From Paramarasmius palmivorus (Eukaryota; Basidiomycota; Agaricomycetes; Agaricales; Marasmiaceae), in assembly GCA_037176845.1 (NCBI GenBank), contig JAYKXP010000004.1, positions 248,001 through 312,000 on the forward strand: a stretch of 64,000 nucleotides of DNA. The letters are read 5' to 3'. How positions within the stretch are numbered: position 1 is the first letter of the stretch; every line of letters starts with the position of its first letter. The position numbers were made by a program, and so were the translations under genes. Positions 11,796 through 23,668 of this stretch are shown piece by piece. The notes under the pieces are model-generated. The model had not been told where the DNA came from. It searched no databases and saw only the letters and a list, made by a program, of their open reading frames with translations.

Positions 11796-14700
11796 ATGTC
11801 CAATAGTCGGACCCGACATGAGGCCAAGAAACATCTTTCTGCTGGGTCGATAGATACCAATGCATCTGGTCTCGCCGAGAGTGCAATATCTTTCTCCTCA
11901 TTTCCTCAACCCCCTAGTATTATCCCCAGTACACCCAACTCCCCTGCCAGGTCATCATTCACCAGCTCACCGACTTCCACTTCTGCTCGTTCTCTCCCTA
12001 AACCCCTCAAGCCAAACCGCAAACCCACTTCCAACCTTGCACAGTCATCTACTGCACCCCCATCACGTTCAGTTCCAGCCCAGTTTCAACCGACGAGCCC
12101 GTATTCGCATTCGCGACCTCTTTCCCCATATGACTGGCATGAGGGCGCTTCGAGCATTGATGTCGATGCGGCAGAAGACCGGTTACTCTCTACGTCGTTC
12201 ATCACTTCTTTGTTGCAGTCAGAGAGCTCCAATGGAAGCATTTCTACCCGTCGTGCGTCAATGCAAAGCGATGCCGTTAGTGGGTTCTCAGAAATGACAT
12301 ATCCGCCGCCGGCTCGCCATTTCTTATCAGCCACTCCTCCACCTTTACCGACTTCATCGCCAGCTTCGTCTCTATATACATATCCTACACAACGTCCGGC
12401 TGGTTCCCGACCTCCTCCCAGTTCTTTTTCTCCCATTCCAGAAGCAGTTGGTTCTGGTCACGTTTCCGATGACTCGGAGACTATTTATGAACCGCATGAG
12501 CCGACAGTCATTCGTTCTGCCAGCTTTTCGCGTTCACCACTCAATGCCGTTGGTGTCGCACCAGCGACATTGAGAACCATCTCTGGGGGAAGGCCCAGCG
12601 GGGACAAGGGTCAGTTGGAAAGCGTCGATGAAGGCGACACAGCTCTCATTGGATCAGCATCACCAGCACCACATTCGCAGTATATGCGAAATCTTTCCCA
12701 GGCGCATCGCTCGCAGTCAAGGCAGTCTCTCCATTCGACGAAGAGTTTCGTGCCTTCAATGATATCACGGATATCAGACGGTGGCAGAGCTATCGCTCGT
12801 GCCCTGCCTTGGAAGAGGAAACCTTTACCGCCGGTTCCCTTAATACCCCACATACCTATCGCTGTTGAACAGCAGCGTAGGAGGGAAGAAGCCGGCATGC
12901 CATTGACAAATCTCGCGGCGCGCGCGGATACCCTGAACGAAATGCTCGAAAAGGGATACCAGCCTCATCAGAGCATGCATTCCTATTATAGCATCCATAA
13001 GGATGAAGCTCACGCTTCCGCCCTTGGGACGGAGACGTATAGTGAATCGGAAATGTGGCAGAGAGGTGGACATCAGATGCAGATTCAGAATACTGGCTCG
13101 CCTGTCACTCCCACTGATGAACATCAACACAAAAATAAACCGAGCAACCTCCGTTCTATGGCGAATCGAAAGAGATACTGTATCATCCTGGCAGTATTTC
13201 TCATAGTCGCAGCTGCTGCTGTCGGTGCCGGTGTGGGAGTATCTGTTAGTCGTAAAGGACCGTCGCTCCCAAAGTGCTCCTCCGCGCAACAGACCGGGAT
13301 GGCTTGTGATCTGGGTAAGCCATCTGTTCAGTTCGATTGATTAATGGCTAATCTATCCTTCTTTTAAGATGCGAGCTGTGTTTGTACAACAGACGCCGCT
13401 GGGCAATGCAATCCACTAGCACGATCAGTCATTGACGCGATCCCGAGTGTGAACACATTCTTTGGGACCAATTTCTCACAATCCTCGACATATACTTCTA
13501 TTTGGCTAGCGCAAAGTTCGCCGTCACAAAGCGACGACTGTGCTCCTCAAGCGCTCTTGATAGACGTCGCGCCTGGTCTTCTTGCTGCAGATAGCCCAAA
13601 ACGGACCCAGTGGGCACGGGCAGCATTGCTGTGGAATCTCCTCAAATCCCAAGACGTTAATGCCGCTGAATCCCTGAAATCCTTTGTCGCTAATGCACCC
13701 TGGTCGACTATCAGCGGCGACGGAGTCGTAGAGGACAAGACCAATCAGTTTTCAACAATGGTCTCTGGGTTTACGTTCAATTTCGCAACACAGCAGGTAT
13801 CACAACAGAGTGTCACCTTTGCCGCGAGTGGGCGGCCTACTGATGCACAGGCTAAGCAAGTGGGCACGGTAGCACTCGCAGCCCTTAACCGCATGTATAG
13901 TTTTGCAGCGGGTAAGTAGTACTCCGATATTTTCATTTATCATTCAAAGCTAAGCGATATTTCTCTAGCGTCTTCAACGCAACAGCAAACAGCCCTTTCC
14001 ACTTACTGGAAAAATGTTCTACAGCAAGAGGACCGTGACCTTGCGTTGTTCAAGTCGATATTCATTTCGTCTTCTGTACTGCTGCCATTTGATGCCACGC
14101 AGCAGTCGCTGACAGATTTCATGACGAATTCTTCGACTCAACCATTCCCACCACCCTTATCGTGTTATCCAAACCTAGAGTCGTCTGCCGTGGCTACGAT
14201 CAACGGAGTAGAACAGGCAGCCTTTGGATTGGCACCCTTAACGCCCGCAAGTCGTTTTGATACGTCTTGTTTCCCGGACAGGCCGGTATATGGTGTCCTT
14301 GATCTCCTTCGGCTTCGTCTACCTTTCGTAGACACGGAAACCGGCGCTTCTAAGCAAGCAGTTGTCTTGCAGCGTGAGGTATCTCCTCGGGTAGTGCTCC
14401 GTCGTGGCGAGATCCTCGCATCTTTTCCTTCCACCACCAACTCTACACCAGTCAACAATAACCCCCGAGATTTCGGAACGATCAACAACGTCAACCATGT
14501 TATCCTGGATTTCTTGTCCTCCATAACCGACGTCAACTTGGCAAGATCTGTTGTGCATTTCATCCTGTCCAATACCGCTGTACCCCCAACCGATGACATA
14601 ACGCAGGCCATCTCCTCCATCCCTGTCGTGGAAGTAGCTGTCTTTGGTACCATCTCACCTTCCGACATCATGAACACTGTTTCATCTCTTTCGACGAACA

Positions 14701-14954
14701 ATGGTTCCTTGTTTTTCGGCTCAGATCAGGCCCAAACACTGCGACATTGGTCGATAACAGCTGCAGGAAAACCTGTTAAATGGGCGGAAAACGCGCTATC
14801 GTCGCGAATTTGCGTTGATTCACAGTATGAAGACGGCACATTCAACGACATTTGGAAGGCCGCATCTCTAGCTATAGAGACCAATGCTAGCAACGTTGGC
14901 GTTGGTAATGTAACGCAATCCCTCAGTCAGACTGGAAAGCTCACTTCATCATGA
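11796..14954 (+). CDS. Large single-pass membrane protein with Ser/Pro-rich cytoplasmic N-terminus, unknown function
   Basis: About 1,000 residues in three exons, with introns at about 13314-13368 and 13913-13969; both splice in frame (ACDL-DASCVC and FAA-ASSTQQ). Residues 1 to ~455 are Ser/Pro-rich and disordered, with basic patches. One strong TM helix (CIILAVFLIVAAAAVGAGVGVSV) follows a basic stop (NRKR), giving a type II-like topology with a ~530-residue outer domain. That domain begins with a cysteine cluster (CSSAQQTGMACDLDASCVC) and has repeated NxS/T sites and a C-terminal half rich in Val/Thr/Ser. No catalytic motif is recognised. It resembles agaricomycete hypothetical proteins with a long outer domain; a cell-wall sensor or anchor role is only a guess. 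Confidence 0.7.
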
Positions 14955-15467
14955 CGACACCCACACATCTTTGCTGCCAGTTGTTGCATCTTTTGCTACC
15001 ACATTCATCGTTCATCTATTTTTTTTTGTTTATTCCCTATGTATTGCTGAGTTCGGGATCGGAATCTGTTTTCTATTCCTGTTTCTATCACATTAGGTTT
15101 ACGCTTCAGTTATTCGTCTTGCATCTACTATCGCACATTACTTCACTTGTCATTTGGAACATTACTTGTCTGCTAAAGCTTTCTTGTTTGCGCATCGAAT
15201 GGATATACACACCTATGGCCCACAACTTCCTGAACCGTCCGTGGCTAGATTGCAGAATTACCTCTATGGTTGATATAGTTGACCCCTCAATGAATGATTG
15301 ATGGGTGCTTGAAGTTAGTAACCGGGTCGAGCTACCAGGCGCGCATGAGGCCCGGAAGTTGACAAAGCATCCGGTTTGGCCGTGCAGAGACACTGTCATT
15401 ATAAGCTTCTTACTTATCCGTTCATGAATCCTGCCCCCTTTTCCTCGTTCTTATACTTTACTTGCTG
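14955..15467. other. Intergenic region
   Basis: 513 bases between two plus-strand genes. T-rich 3' UTR sequence (14990-15180) is followed by the promoter of the Zn2Cys6 gene. No gene or clear core element is seen. Confidence 0.45.
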
Positions 15468-18206
15468 ATGCCTAAAGCTGCTCGCAATGTGAATGTGTCT
15501 GATGGTGTCGCTCACGCGAATAATAACACGTTGAAGCGGAATCAAGTGAGTATCTAGGACTACCTCGTTCGAGCACAACTCAGTCTGTCTAGGCATGTCA
15601 CCAAGTACGTCTGTCCAAGAGCTTAAGACACTTCAGGGTTGAATCTGACGAAACGGGACCAGTGTCGGAAGAGGAAGCTGGTGAGTATTGACAACCTCTA
15701 TAACAGACTGATCGCTAATTCGACTCCAGAAATGGTAGCACTACTAGAACTACTGCGGTGTTAACTTTACTAATTTGCTTCCTGAAGCGATGCCAAGAAA
15801 CCTTGTGGAACTTGTCTGCGCTCTTTTAACCATTCCCTTCGAAACCCTCATTCCACACTCAACTCAGAAAATGCACCGATTCTGGTGTGCACATTTGACG
15901 AACCCCCGAGTAATGAAACTCAAACTATTGAAGATGCCAAGAACCAGTTGGAACGAATGCAGGGCAGGATTTGTGCGTCATTATCTCGAACTGAGAAGAT
16001 TCGCCAAACTGATTTCACAGTAAAGCTGAGTTAGAGGAGATGCTTCGTCAAAGGAATGGATTGCTCGATGATTCGAGACAACATTCAAGTCAAGGAAGCC
16101 CGCAAATTTCAGAAGAGAGTCGGCATGTTCTGCTGGACCCGTTACTCGCAAACGATCGCAGCAGTTGGCATTCCTCCAGTCCATCGAATACGATGTTTTT
16201 CCCCAACTGGCCTCACAATCTTCCTGAACCAGAACTATTGAATCACCTGTATGTCTTTCACGGTGTAGCACTGTCTGATTTGACCTTATGGTGCACAGGG
16301 TCGAGCTATTCTTCACTTTCCATCCTCATGCAAATCAATTATTTCATGCACCAACATTCATGGCATCCCTCGTACTACCTCCCGAGCATCCAAAGTTTCC
16401 AGCTACACCTATACTTCATGCAATTTGTGCTCTAGCAAGTCTGTATACTCGTGTGGTATCCTCGGCACCACCTCTTGACTATTCGAGAGTGCCAACAAGT
16501 CTGTTCTTTCATTTATTCTTCCCTACTCTGGCTCATCTGTCTGACTTTCAGACGAAATGTTCACTCAGAAGTATGGATCAAATGATACTTTTGCAGACCG
16601 TCAAGCCCAGTTATCCCGAGAAACAGCGCAGGAACAGGAGAATCTGGGAGTCAATTTACTACAGATCATACAAGGTAACGTGTAACCTTTATCCGCCTTT
16701 TCTCAGAAATACTCAAAGCCTATATATAAAACGTTGTAGCACATGTCATCCTTTCGTGGTTTTACTGCACGCACGCCAGGTTCGTTATCAGTCTCTTTCT
16801 GGGATCTCGTTTCACGATTGCTCCCGACAGATCTGGCGAGGTATGATAATCTTCAGTACATGCTGACTGAATGAATTAAAGACATAACTTTAGTTATTCT
16901 CCGTATCTGCCCATGCACTGAGGCTTTCGGTCCCACTCAGCCTCAATATATGCCCTCCTTTTACTACTATCACGACAACTGCGAGAGCGGGTTTACTCCC
17001 CGCTGCAAGAAACGTCGTTGAAGATGAAACGAGACGCAATACATTTTGGCTTGCGTATACCATCGAGCGATGTCATGGTGCTGCCAATGGCTGGGCAAAT
17101 AGTATAGATGATGCGGACATATTCCAGCTACTACCTGTCCGAAACGACCAGTTTATACGAGCGGTAGGCGCTTATTCGAATCCCTGCCATGGTCAATGCT
17201 GACCCAGACTCCGTCAGGAACTTATTCCTCCTTCCAAGCGGCAATGGTCACATACGTTCGTTCGCTATATTGCTTCTCTTTTCGTGGACTCATCATCATC
17301 ATACGTCAGGCGTGATCTGCTATTGACACATCCTGAAGACCAAGTTGATCCCTTCATACTATACGTGAAAAGTGCTATTCTAGTCTGCAGGTCACTCCCT
17401 GGTTTGAGATATTTTAATTGCTGACGCTTAAAGTAGCCAAGGTAAAAACATTCAACATGAGATTCAAGGCCAGACACTTTACTGGAGAAGAGTCCGTGAC
17501 ATCCGATGTCAGAGCCAATCCCGATGATCCCATCGACCCCCGCAAGACGCTCACCTTCATAGAACTGGATCGGATACTCTCCGCTTATCTTTCATCGTTT
17601 CCTGTCCATCTCAGGAACCCTGTTCAAAGTGGAATCGTTGACTGCAATCTGGTCGCAGCAACTCTTATTTCTCATTTGTATGTTCCACAGCCTGTTGTCT
17701 ACTTATTGCTCATTCCTCGTTAGAGCTACTATCGTCCTACATGAGCCACATGCAGACTTCCTACGCACGGGATGCCTCTCGGCTAGGAAAGCTATCGGGG
17801 CCGCTAGAGCCATGATCGAAATTATTTATCAGCTCTGGTCAACAAGTTTTGATTTGTCTCTTCTTGAGTCATATACGTCGGTGAGTTGGTTGATACCTGC
17901 TTCTGAGGGCGTTAAGTAACAAGCTGTCAGGTCTGTTTTTACCAAGGAGGACGACTCTTGGGAAGAAGCTTGCATGCTGCTTTGAAAGAGAATCACCTGG
18001 ATCATATCTCGGCCCTCCAATCACAGATTGCAGTTATTCGGTGGGTGATTCATAGACCCTTTATCCCGCAAACCTGATCCTTGGTCAACAGAACGGCCTG
18101 TGAGCAAATGGGTCGCAGGCATTGTTTGGCTCTTCGTTTTACCAAGATGTTAGATGATGATCTCGCTGAGATGAACACTTTCAATGTCTCCGCCTCCGTA
18201 TCATAG
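15468..18206 (+). CDS. Zn2Cys6 fungal transcription factor with micro-exons through the zinc cluster
   Basis: A nuclear regulator with an N-terminal binuclear zinc cluster and a fungal-specific (Fungal_trans) regulatory domain; target genes unknown. Exons are 15468-15545, 15593-15604 (12 nt, ACHQ), 15663-15680 (18 nt, CRKRKL), 15730-15734 (5 nt) and 15788 onward. Together they give ACHQCRKRKLKCDAKKPCGT, with the sixth Cys in VCTFDEPPSNE after a long basidiomycete-type loop. A coiled-coil linker follows (EDAKNQLERMQ, KAELEEMLRQRN). The Fungal_trans domain begins at VELFFTFHPHANQLFHAPTF and includes PILHAICALASLY, SVSAHALRLSVPLSLN and RRNTFWLAYTIERCHGAANG. A further exon of about 10 nt (16831-16840) is likely. 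One splice near 17385-17440 is unresolved. The last 20 codons are uncertain; the gene may extend a little beyond 18206. Its paralogue lies at 39637-42460. Confidence 0.82.
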
Positions 18207-18645
18207 ACGGTATTCGTCTTCAATCCACACATTTTTGACACCACGTGGGACTCTTCGTCATAGTGTGACTCTTGAAAGTCGAGTGCTGTATACTACTTCG
18301 TTCAAGTCTCAAGGTAAGAAACGTTATTTTACCAGATGTATCATAAAACAGAAGATACAGAAGTCCAACACGTCCCGCTTCCTGTTCCCGGCGAGTGGAT
18401 GAAGTATGTAAGTCCTTCAGTTTGATGATCATTTCACCGTGCGTTCTCAGTCCTACTTAGGATTAAGAATGCACCCGATGGAGCGCATGGTCATCAACGA
18501 TCTTCTAGGTGCTTATGATTACTGTCACCCTTTGATCATCTTGCCCGCGGGTTGAAATTTCTTGAAATACTACGCACGTGTGCTGTGAACGTCATGATAT
18601 CTCTTATAAAAGGTTCGACCTCCCTCAGGTCATCGGGACCCAGCC
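18207..18645. promoter_or_regulatory. Intergenic region with a TATA box for the PLC-like gene
   Basis: 439 bases. TATAAAA at 18605-18611 lies about 35 bp before the ATG at 18646. The left half (18210-18420) contains splice-like signals and short open frames that might be extra 3' exons of the Zn2Cys6 gene; I could not build a convincing model. Confidence 0.5.
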
Positions 18646-19794
18646 ATGTATTCAATCTCAAAACTCCGAATCTTCGCCACACTCGTGCCAATCTGCGTAC
18701 CTTTAGCTTCTGCAATTGCGGGAGTGGATGTTCAAATAGCCGATCTGAAGGCTGATAACGCCTCTTGGTTGCAATATCCTACGCAGTTTACTCAAGGAAT
18801 TGTCCCTAAACCAATACATTCCCACAATGATTGTGAGTGCGTACAAAACGCATGGGCGTCATAACACACTGATACCCTTCTTTAGACTGGCGGGAAGTAC
18901 CTTTGCTTACGGCACTCAGTTTTGGTGTCGCTAGTGTGGAGGCGGATGTCTGGCTAGTCAATGATAAACTATACGTGAGTTTGATAATAGAGGTGAACGT
19001 TCCTGTTCATTTTGAAATTCCTTAGGTGGGACACGAGAGAGCAGCTTTGACCGAGGAACGAACGTTCGACAGCTTGTACATCCAACCTCTTGTACAAATT
19101 GTCAAAGGCCAAAACCCAGAGACTCCCTTCAACGTAAACGCATCTTCGGTCAAGTGGGTTGTATTTCTCTTCAAATTCATGTTGCAGCTAACGTTGAATC
19201 ACCCAGTGGTGTCTTCGATACGGCTAGTGGCATACCTTTACAACTCCTTGTGGATATGAAGACTGACGGAACTCAGTAAGACACTTTGTCTTTCCGTATG
19301 TGAAATACGCCACTAAACCCATTCTTAGAACGTTCCCCTTCGTAGTCAAAGCCCTAGAGCCTCTGCGTGAGCTCGGGTTTCTGACAACGTTCGTGAACGG
19401 TTCAATGCGCCTATCCGCGGTGACAGTTGTTGGGACCGGAAACACACCACTGGAAGCTGTCAAAGCCTTGTCTCCTCGAGATCTGTTTTTCGATGCACCA
19501 CTCACAGGTCTGACCACCGACCCAAACACGACTTACGACGCTACTTTGTCCCCTGTAGCCAGTACTGACTACGAAGTTGCGGTGGGCTGGAGTGGCATAG
19601 GAAACATCACGGACGCACAATTAGCCAACCTGACTCGCTTCGTTAATGATGCTCACTCGAGGGGTATCAGGGCACGGTTCTGGGATACCCCCGGCTGGCC
19701 AATTCAAGCGCGCAATAACGTCTGGTCTGAGCTGCTCAAAGCAGGAGCGGATTGGCTCAATGCAGATGATCTCGAGGCCGCTAGTGTTTTCTAA
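18646..19794 (+). CDS. PLC-like phosphodiesterase, AIM6 (altered inheritance of mitochondria 6) type, secreted
   Basis: A TIM-barrel protein of the glycerophosphodiester phosphodiesterase/PLC-like superfamily. Substrate unknown. The N-terminus MYSISKLRIFATLVPICVPLASA looks like a signal peptide. The catalytic front end PKPIHSHNDYWREVPLLTAL carries the His-Asn-Asp motif, followed by FGVASVEADVWLVNDKLYVGHE with the metal-binding Glu/Asp pair. Then come PLQLLVDMKTDG and the C-terminal HSRGIRARFWDTPGWPIQAR and LKAGADWLNADDL. There are several introns below 60 nt; about 340 residues. The motifs are all present, so the gene looks intact. A degenerate copy of its C-terminal part lies about 270 bp downstream. 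Confidence 0.87.
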
Positions 19795-20050
19795 TCAACC
19801 ACATCTATGCTCCGAGCCGGTTGTACACCTAGCGGACCAAGGAGCGTGTAGCAAAACTACAATCTTTGTACAGTCAACGAATACCAAATCAAGTTTGAAA
19901 AGTTTTCACTTCCGTAGTTCAGTCTTGAATGTTGCGAGAAGCATCTCACGATTCACTCCTCCACCAGTCGTAACCTAATCTGTCAGGTTTCCCTCGAGCG
20001 CTGTTGGGCTAGCGCCTTAAGACCTCTGGACCACTTATTGATTAGATGGA

Positions 20051-20250
20051 ATGGAATCTGAGTCCATCGCGAGACTGGAATTCCATTCATCATGGGATGC
20101 GCATTCACGTAGTATTAAAGCTCGATTCAGGAGTACACTGGGAGGTGATGGGATCATCGAGGCGAGAAGTAAGGTATGGAGGCAGCTACTGGCTGCAGGA
20201 GCTGACTGGCGAAACGTAGATAATCCTACAATACCAGCTCTATTTGAAGT
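20051..20250 (+). pseudogene. Degenerate duplicate of the C-terminus of the AIM6-type gene
   Basis: The translated stretch WDAHSRSIKARF ... IIEARSKVWRQLLAAGADW matches VNDAHSRGIRARF ... IQARNNVWSELLKAGADW of the intact gene just upstream, in the same orientation and at the same spacing. Only about 50-60 C-terminal residues remain. The WDTPGW motif is lost (RSTLGG), there is no start or upstream domain, and 19795-20050 holds no recognisable remainder. It is a relic of a tandem duplication. It ends close to the stop of the opposite-strand bL17m gene. Confidence 0.75.
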
Positions 20251-20277
20251 TACTCCATCCACAACGTATGAAGTACT

Positions 20278-21303
20278 TTACGCGCGCAGTTGATCTTTGC
20301 CCCGTTTTCCAAAGATGTAGTCGGCAGTGAGAACAGTTTTCGGTGAGGGCCTTGAGTGCCCGAGAGCACCTCGGGCAAGGTCTAGAGCACTGCGCGAGTC
20401 TCCTGGAGCGAGCTGTCCTGCCCGGAGCCTCAAGGGCGGTGATGGCGTTTTCCCTATCCTTGGATTTCTCTCTACCGCGCCGTCTTTCTGAAGTTGCTTG
20501 GCAGTGACCGGGGCAGCCAAAAGGTGGTCCTATGAAAACTGTCAATAGCTACTCACCAAAGAAAGAGGCACACGTACGATATGATCACTCGCTTTTTTGG
20601 ACATCATCAGTGGTGCTGAATTGCCTCTGAACTTGAGCACCTTCTGCAGATTCCAACGAGTTTTTGGTCTGAGTCTCCCGGCCTCCTGGAATCCCAGCTG
20701 TCTTTCCTGCTGTATGACTTCGAGTGGCGCGGACGCGGACACCCCAGTTGTTATTAAAGATGCTGCACTCTTGTCCTGCAACTTCCCCTTCAAAAGTTCC
20801 CAGCCTACGGCTCGCGAAGTCATTTCGAACCGTATGTCCTTTGGGTTATCGACAAGTTCAAGGATAGCTTGTGGTGCATTGTCGTGTTCCCGATTCCCAA
20901 ACTTGTGTATACGCGTATAGCCTCCTGGACGCTCAGCGTAACGCTTGGCAAAAGTCCCAAAGAGCTTTGGTAGCAGTGATTGGTTGAGAAGGAACGAAGA
21001 AGCTTTGGCTTGTGCTGAACGGTCGCCCTTCTTGCCTAGTGTTATTATCTGAGGGACCTATTAGTATATTTTTATATCAGAATTTCAAGTTGAACACCTT
21101 TTCGGCCAGTCTAGCAGTTTCCCGAGCTTTGGGTAAAGTAGTCTTGATTTGCTCGTGTTCAAACAAGGACGTGACTAAATTCCTAAGAAAGATGAAGTCA
21201 ACTCTTAAAAAGAAACGAAGAGGTAGATGAATAAGTACCTCAACATAAGCATCCTATGAGCCGTAGGCCTAGAGAGTTTTCGAAAAGCGACGCCATGCTT
21301 CAT
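20278..21303 (-). CDS. MRPL8: Mitochondrial large-subunit ribosomal protein bL17m
   Basis: A nuclear-encoded protein of the mitochondrial 54S subunit near the peptide exit tunnel. The start MKHGVAFRKLSRPTAHRMLM at 21303 matches the bL17 signature (MRHRKSGRKLNRTSAHRKAM in bacteria). Next exons encode the segment with TLPKA and LAEK, then RSAQAKASSFLLNQSLLPKL and FAKRYAERPGGYTRIHKFGN. A fungal C-terminal extension of ~120 residues follows (LRPKTRWNLQKVLKFRGNSA ... GKRGKDQLRA). There are four short introns. It is divergent from mitochondrial ACP. No separate presequence is seen, as is common for bL17m. Confidence 0.92.
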
Positions 21304-21438
21304 GATGGCGATGAGGAACGAGTGACACTGAAAGACTGAATTAGTGAATTTCCCGCTCGGGAGAGTGCGGAGTTCGAAACTCGGCGACAAATTTGAAGCA
21401 ACCCGCGTCAGTGTCAGCCAAAGTACCTTCTCTCAACC
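21304..21438. promoter_or_regulatory. 135-bp bidirectional promoter between bL17m and mitochondrial ACP
   Basis: The two divergent start codons (21303 minus, 21439 plus) both belong to mitochondrial proteins, so this short segment must hold both 5' UTRs and any shared control sites. No TATA box is seen. A short palindrome-like stretch AGTTCGAAACT lies near 21370. Confidence 0.6.
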
Positions 21439-22031
<593 letters not shown>

Positions 22032-22280
22032 ACACCATACTGTTGTTGAACTTTGTTTAATCCATCACCTGCAATATTATTTTCCATCATCATCATCTAC
22101 ATCCTCTTATATCGTGAATTGCCCATGTGCCATTGTACCAATGTCGCTTCGAGTTCGAAATAGAACCAAGCTGCAAGGCTGCAAAGAGGAAGGAAATCTT
22201 TAGCCGGACTCCGAGATTGATCAATGAAATGACGACTCCTTTCTTCCTTTGATCATTCCGCGCCGCCAGTACCGCTATGG

Positions 22281-22287
22281 TATAAAA
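22281..22287 (+). promoter_or_regulatory. TATA box of the SMP-30 family gene
   Basis: TATAAAA lies 37 bp before the ATG at 22324, a usual spacing for a TATA-driven inducible gene. Confidence 0.5.
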
Positions 22288-22323
22288 TGTGATCAGGCCG
22301 CTACGAGGTATCTCTGCATACCA

Positions 22324-23668
22324 ATGCCTCTCAAACGATTAGTCGTCGATAAGCCATTACTCAGGGTTGGGTGCTCGTTGGGAGAAGGTCATAAGCTTGC
22401 TACATGCTCTTCTCGGCTTGCTGACTAGGAGGTTATCACTCTAGGTCCTGTTTATGATCCCGAATCCGCTACCCTGCACTTTGTCGACATTCTTGAGAAC
22501 AAGGCTAGAACTGTGCCAAGGATATGATACTGGTGTTCCAACTGATAATGCCGTCTAGGTCTATCATCTGGATTTAGCCACCAACGTACTCACATTTGAT
22601 GTTTACCCAATTGGAATTAGCAGTATTGCGCTGCGGCGTAAGAATACCAAGGCAAGCAACAGCTCTTTCTTGGGTTACCTCTGGTGTTGAACATTTGAGC
22701 AGCAACTAGTAGGAACTACCCTAGATGGCTTTGCCCTCCTGACCCCAGAGTCGAATTGCAAATTGCAGTATCTGGCCCGTCCGCTTGAGCTCAAAGGTTT
22801 AACCCGCTTCAATGACGGTGCTTGCGATAGCAGCGGCCGATACTATGCAGGCAGTGTGTACTCCCCTGAAGAACAGATACCTGGAAGGCTGTTCAGGTAT
22901 GACCCCTCTGACGGCACCTGCGTGGTAGTCGACGAAGGTCCATTTACGGTTAGTCAAGTTTACGCATCCTTCTTCTCACTGTCAATTCTAGATCTCACCT
23001 GTGGCATCACTGGCATGATATAGGATTCGAACGGGATTGGATGGAGTGTCGACGAGAAGGAAATGTCAGTACTCACACACAGCCTTATTCTTCTGACCGT
23101 GCAAGCTAACGCCGAGATAACATAGGTATTTCACCGACTCGTTGCGGAACTACATCTATGCGTATGACTATGACCCAAAGACGGGTGATCTAAGTAACCG
23201 TCGCGTTCATATCGATGCTATCAAGGCCGGTGGCTATGACCCAAAGTCATACTGCGACGGGCTATGTGTGGACACGGACGGTGGCATCTGGAGTGCAAGG
23301 TTTTTACCTTCTGATGCTACAGATGCGCATATCTTTGATATCATCGTTGTACCAGATGGAACGGTTCCCGAATAGTACGGTTTTCTAGGTCCGGTGAAGT
23401 GGACTTGGAACTTTTCTTCCCGACGGTGTGGCGAGTGACGTCTTGTTGCTTCGGAGGTGATTGATTTCTCCTTGATTTCTAATCTGCCGACGAGCTGATC
23501 GGAAGAACAGGACCGAACATGGATCAGTTGTATGTGACTTCAGCAAACTGCGCGCCTTTGAATGGAGATGCTAGTCTACAGGAAACATACATACACTCGG
23601 GGGACTTGTTTGTTGTGGATCTCAAGGGGAAGTACAAAGGTGTAACTCGTCACTCGTTTGATGGTTGA
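22324..23668 (+). CDS. SMP-30/gluconolactonase/LRE-like family protein
   Basis: A six-bladed propeller metal-dependent lactonase family; the likely reaction is hydrolysis of a sugar lactone, in the cytosol since no signal peptide is seen. Motifs in order: LGEGPVYDPESATLHFVDIL (first metal Glu), GLTRFNDGACDSSGRYYAGS (with the metal Asn in RFNDG), DSNGIGWSVDEKEMYFTDS (second Asn) and SYCDGLCVDTDGGIWSARW (metal Asp in CDGL). It ends with GGPNMDQLYVTSA and GDLFVVDLKG. The penultimate intron must end at TACCAG before TGGAACGG, giving WSARWNGSRIVRF; reading on without it meets a stop. About 310 residues. Substrate unknown; regucalcin-type function is equally possible. Confidence 0.88.

Noticed and set aside
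14165..14701. 178-codon minus-strand frame
   Set aside because: Antisense shadow of the long coding exon of the membrane protein; composition follows the complement of the real gene.
21355..21400. tRNA-like B box (GTTCGAAAC)
   Set aside because: The T-stem has a mismatch, and no A box, acceptor stem or anticodon arm fits upstream.
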